A stretch of DNA of 64,000 nt from Emticicia oligotrophica DSM 17448 (GTDB taxonomy: Bacteria; Bacteroidota; Bacteroidia; Cytophagales; Spirosomataceae). This document shows positions 62,647-64,000 of this stretch, piece after piece. The number at the start of each line of letters is the position of its first letter. The stretch's first letter is position 1. The translations under genes were made by a program, and so were the position numbers. The stretch covers positions 62,001 through 126,000 of the forward strand of contig NC_018742.1 in assembly GCF_000263195.1 (NCBI RefSeq). Direction: 5' to 3'. The notes beneath the pieces are model-generated. The model was not told the origin of the DNA and did no database searches. It was given only the letters and a program-made list of their open reading frames with translations.

Positions 62647-64000
62647 TTAAACCTGATTCGATAAAGGCAACTTAATAACAAATGTTGTTGTGTCTTCTAA
62701 GGTCTCAATTTGAATATTACCTTGATGAGCAATGATGATTTTTTTAACTATCGAAAGACCAATCCCATAACCCAAAATACTATGTGCATTTGTACCACGG
62801 AAAAAAGGCTCGAAAATCATTTTTACTTCCTCTTTTTGGATTCCTTTTCCTTTATTAATAAACTTTAATATGATTTCACTGTTGATTTGACCATAGATTA
62901 CATTTGTGATTTGGTCATTCGAAAACTTACAACCATTATCTAATAAATTGATAAAAGCTGTTTTAAGTAAATGAGGATTGCCAAAAGTAATAGGCTCAAT
63001 ATCTTCTTCATCTACTGAATTAAAATCTACCAAAACTCTATAATTTGAATTCTTACTGACAACTTCTTCACGGGCATCAAATAATAATTCATCTACCCGA
63101 ACCCTTTCTAGTAAATTGCTTATAGGTTTATTATTGACTTTTGAAAGTTGTAGAAGTGAATCTGATAATAAGTTTAGGTTAGATAAATCTTCTAATACCG
63201 ATATAAGTGTTTGTTCGTATTCTTCTGTGGTTCTTTTTCGTAATAAACTTACTTCAATCTGAGCAACCATTTTCATCAACGGATTTTTTAGTTCATGTGA
63301 GAAATTGGTAATAAATGTTTGCTGTAAGATAAATGCTTGTTGTATTTTATCAAGCAAACCATTAAAGTTATGTGCTAATTTACCCAGTTCATCGTTTGAA
63401 TAGCTTCTAATTCTGTTATCGAGATTTTGGGTGTATATGGTGTCAATTTCAATAATAATGTCATTGATTGGTTGAAGGGTTTTTCCTGCAAATAACCACC
63501 CTATTAAGCCCACGAATGCCAATATTATAACGTATAATACTATTAAGGTTTTCCTTAAACTACCCAATCGCTTTACCCCTGCAATATCTTCAGCACCTGC
63601 AATCACTACAACGTTGTTGAATTTGTCGGAGTAATTTAGTCCTATTATTTTGAATGTTTTCTCTTCATATCTGAGTTCTTTTTTTAGCCGTATTTCATTC
63701 AATAGTTTACTATTTATTGTGAAATTAATAGTATCATTACTTGTGTAAATTTCTTTGTTCTCATGGCTATAAACCGTAATATTTTCTTTATATAATATAT
63801 CCTTATTGGTTAGGTCAATTGTCTTGAGCAGTTTAGAATCAACTTCTTGAACAGTTACAAGTAGTTCAGAGGTAGTAATAGCTTTTTGATAAAGTCGGTT
63901 GTAAAACTCTTCATTATTGGCTGTGTATCTGAGCCAATAAATCAAAACGAATGAAATAAGTAGAATACCTGATACAATAAAAATGAATAAAAAAGTGATT
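62647..64000 (-). CDS. Sensor histidine kinase, N-terminus beyond the window
   Basis: The frame continues through the window edge: upstream of the first apparent start (63945) lies an in-frame membrane helix (ITFLFIFIVSGILLIS), so the true start is outside. Visible parts: a periplasmic domain, second membrane helix (about 130 residues in), a HAMP region, FSHELKNPLMKM with the phosphoacceptor His, and ATPase boxes ending GYGIGLSIVKKII. It resembles the kinase at 60012 in layout; its regulator should lie to the right of the window. Confidence 0.85.
   Translation of the reverse strand, partial: ITFLFIFIVSGILLISFVLIYWLRYTANNEEFYNRLYQKAITTSELLVTVQEVDSKLLKTIDLTNKDILYKENITVYSHENKEIYTSNDTINFTINSKLLNEIRLKKELRYEEKTFKIIGLNYSDKFNNVVVIAGAEDIAGVKRLGSLRKTLIVLYVIILAFVGLIGWLFAGKTLQPINDIIIEIDTIYTQNLDNRIRSYSNDELGKLAHNFNGLLDKIQQAFILQQTFITNFSHELKNPLMKMVAQIEVSLLRKRTTEEYEQTLISVLEDLSNLNLLSDSLLQLSKVNNKPISNLLERVRVDELLFDAREEVVSKNSNYRVLVDFNSVDEEDIEPITFGNPHLLKTAFINLLDNGCKFSNDQITNVIYGQINSEIILKFINKGKGIQKEEVKMIFEPFFRGTNAHSILGYGIGLSIVKKIIIAHQGNIQIETLEDTTTFVIKLPLSNQV

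Overview
The window is AT-rich DNA from a member of the Bacteroidota. The case rests on several points: LytS-type sensor kinases paired with LytTR regulators, DUF4833, DUF6695, DUF2490 and GDCCVxC small proteins, A-rich translation starts, promoters that fit TTG-N19-23-TAnnTTTG, and the peptide export style of this phylum. A Cytophagia-like genus is my best guess; the genus cannot be fixed from the sequence. I saw no rRNA, tRNA or CRISPR array.

Layout. (1) 1-6275: a run of plus-strand stress and redox genes (thioredoxin, a Grx-Grx-thioredoxin reductase fusion, a GDCCVxC protein, DUF4833, DinB, NRDE, a split DUF6695 gene, an OB-fold protein, YceI). It stops at a Tn552/Tn402-like transposon end (6227-6275). 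(2) 6276-19389: a peptide natural-product region. It holds a LanB elimination-domain gene beheaded by that transposon end, a LanC-like protein without zinc ligands, an unlisted 40-residue Ser/Thr-rich and Cys-free precursor candidate, a LytS/LytTR pair, a C39-VKOR-thioredoxin protein, two Cys-rich double-glycine peptides, a TlpA-like oxidoreductase, a peptidase-containing ABC exporter, HlyD and TolC. (3) 19415-20919: a Kiwa (KwaA-KwaB) anti-phage pair. (4) 21636-28123: an integron-type cassette array without an integrase in view. All cassettes lie on the minus strand, separated by five attC-like palindromes. Cargo includes an AAA ATPase plus RloB pair, two HEPN-motif proteins and unknown proteins. 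(5) 28416-47039: an 18.6-kb transposon bounded by TGTAGTGGTCC...GGACCACTACA. It carries an AraC regulator, esterase, aldo-keto reductase, PQQ dehydrogenase, LytS/LytTR pair, alpha/beta hydrolase and two molybdenum hydroxylase large subunits around one 2Fe-2S subunit, then a serine resolvase, DDE transposase and ATPase. Its left flank is a resolvase gene fragment and its right flank an IS3 fragment. (6) 47387-64000: minus-strand genes that look like ordinary genome: two glycosyltransferases, NhaD antiporter, coiled-coil protein, polysaccharide deacetylase, a dead DUF2490 gene, a CzcCBA-type divalent metal efflux operon with a sterol desaturase-like enzyme, and two-component systems.

How parts work together. 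In region 2 the kinase and regulator probably control peptide production. The VKOR/thioredoxin and TlpA proteins fit disulfide formation in the two six-Cys peptides, and the C39 exporter with HlyD and TolC would cut the double-glycine leader and secrete them. The lanthipeptide branch is broken in this window. Regions 3 and 4 together look like a defence island. Region 5 looks like a mobile module for periplasmic oxidation (ester to alcohol to aldehyde to acid); the substrate is unknown. Region 6 couples divalent metal efflux to nearby two-component control.
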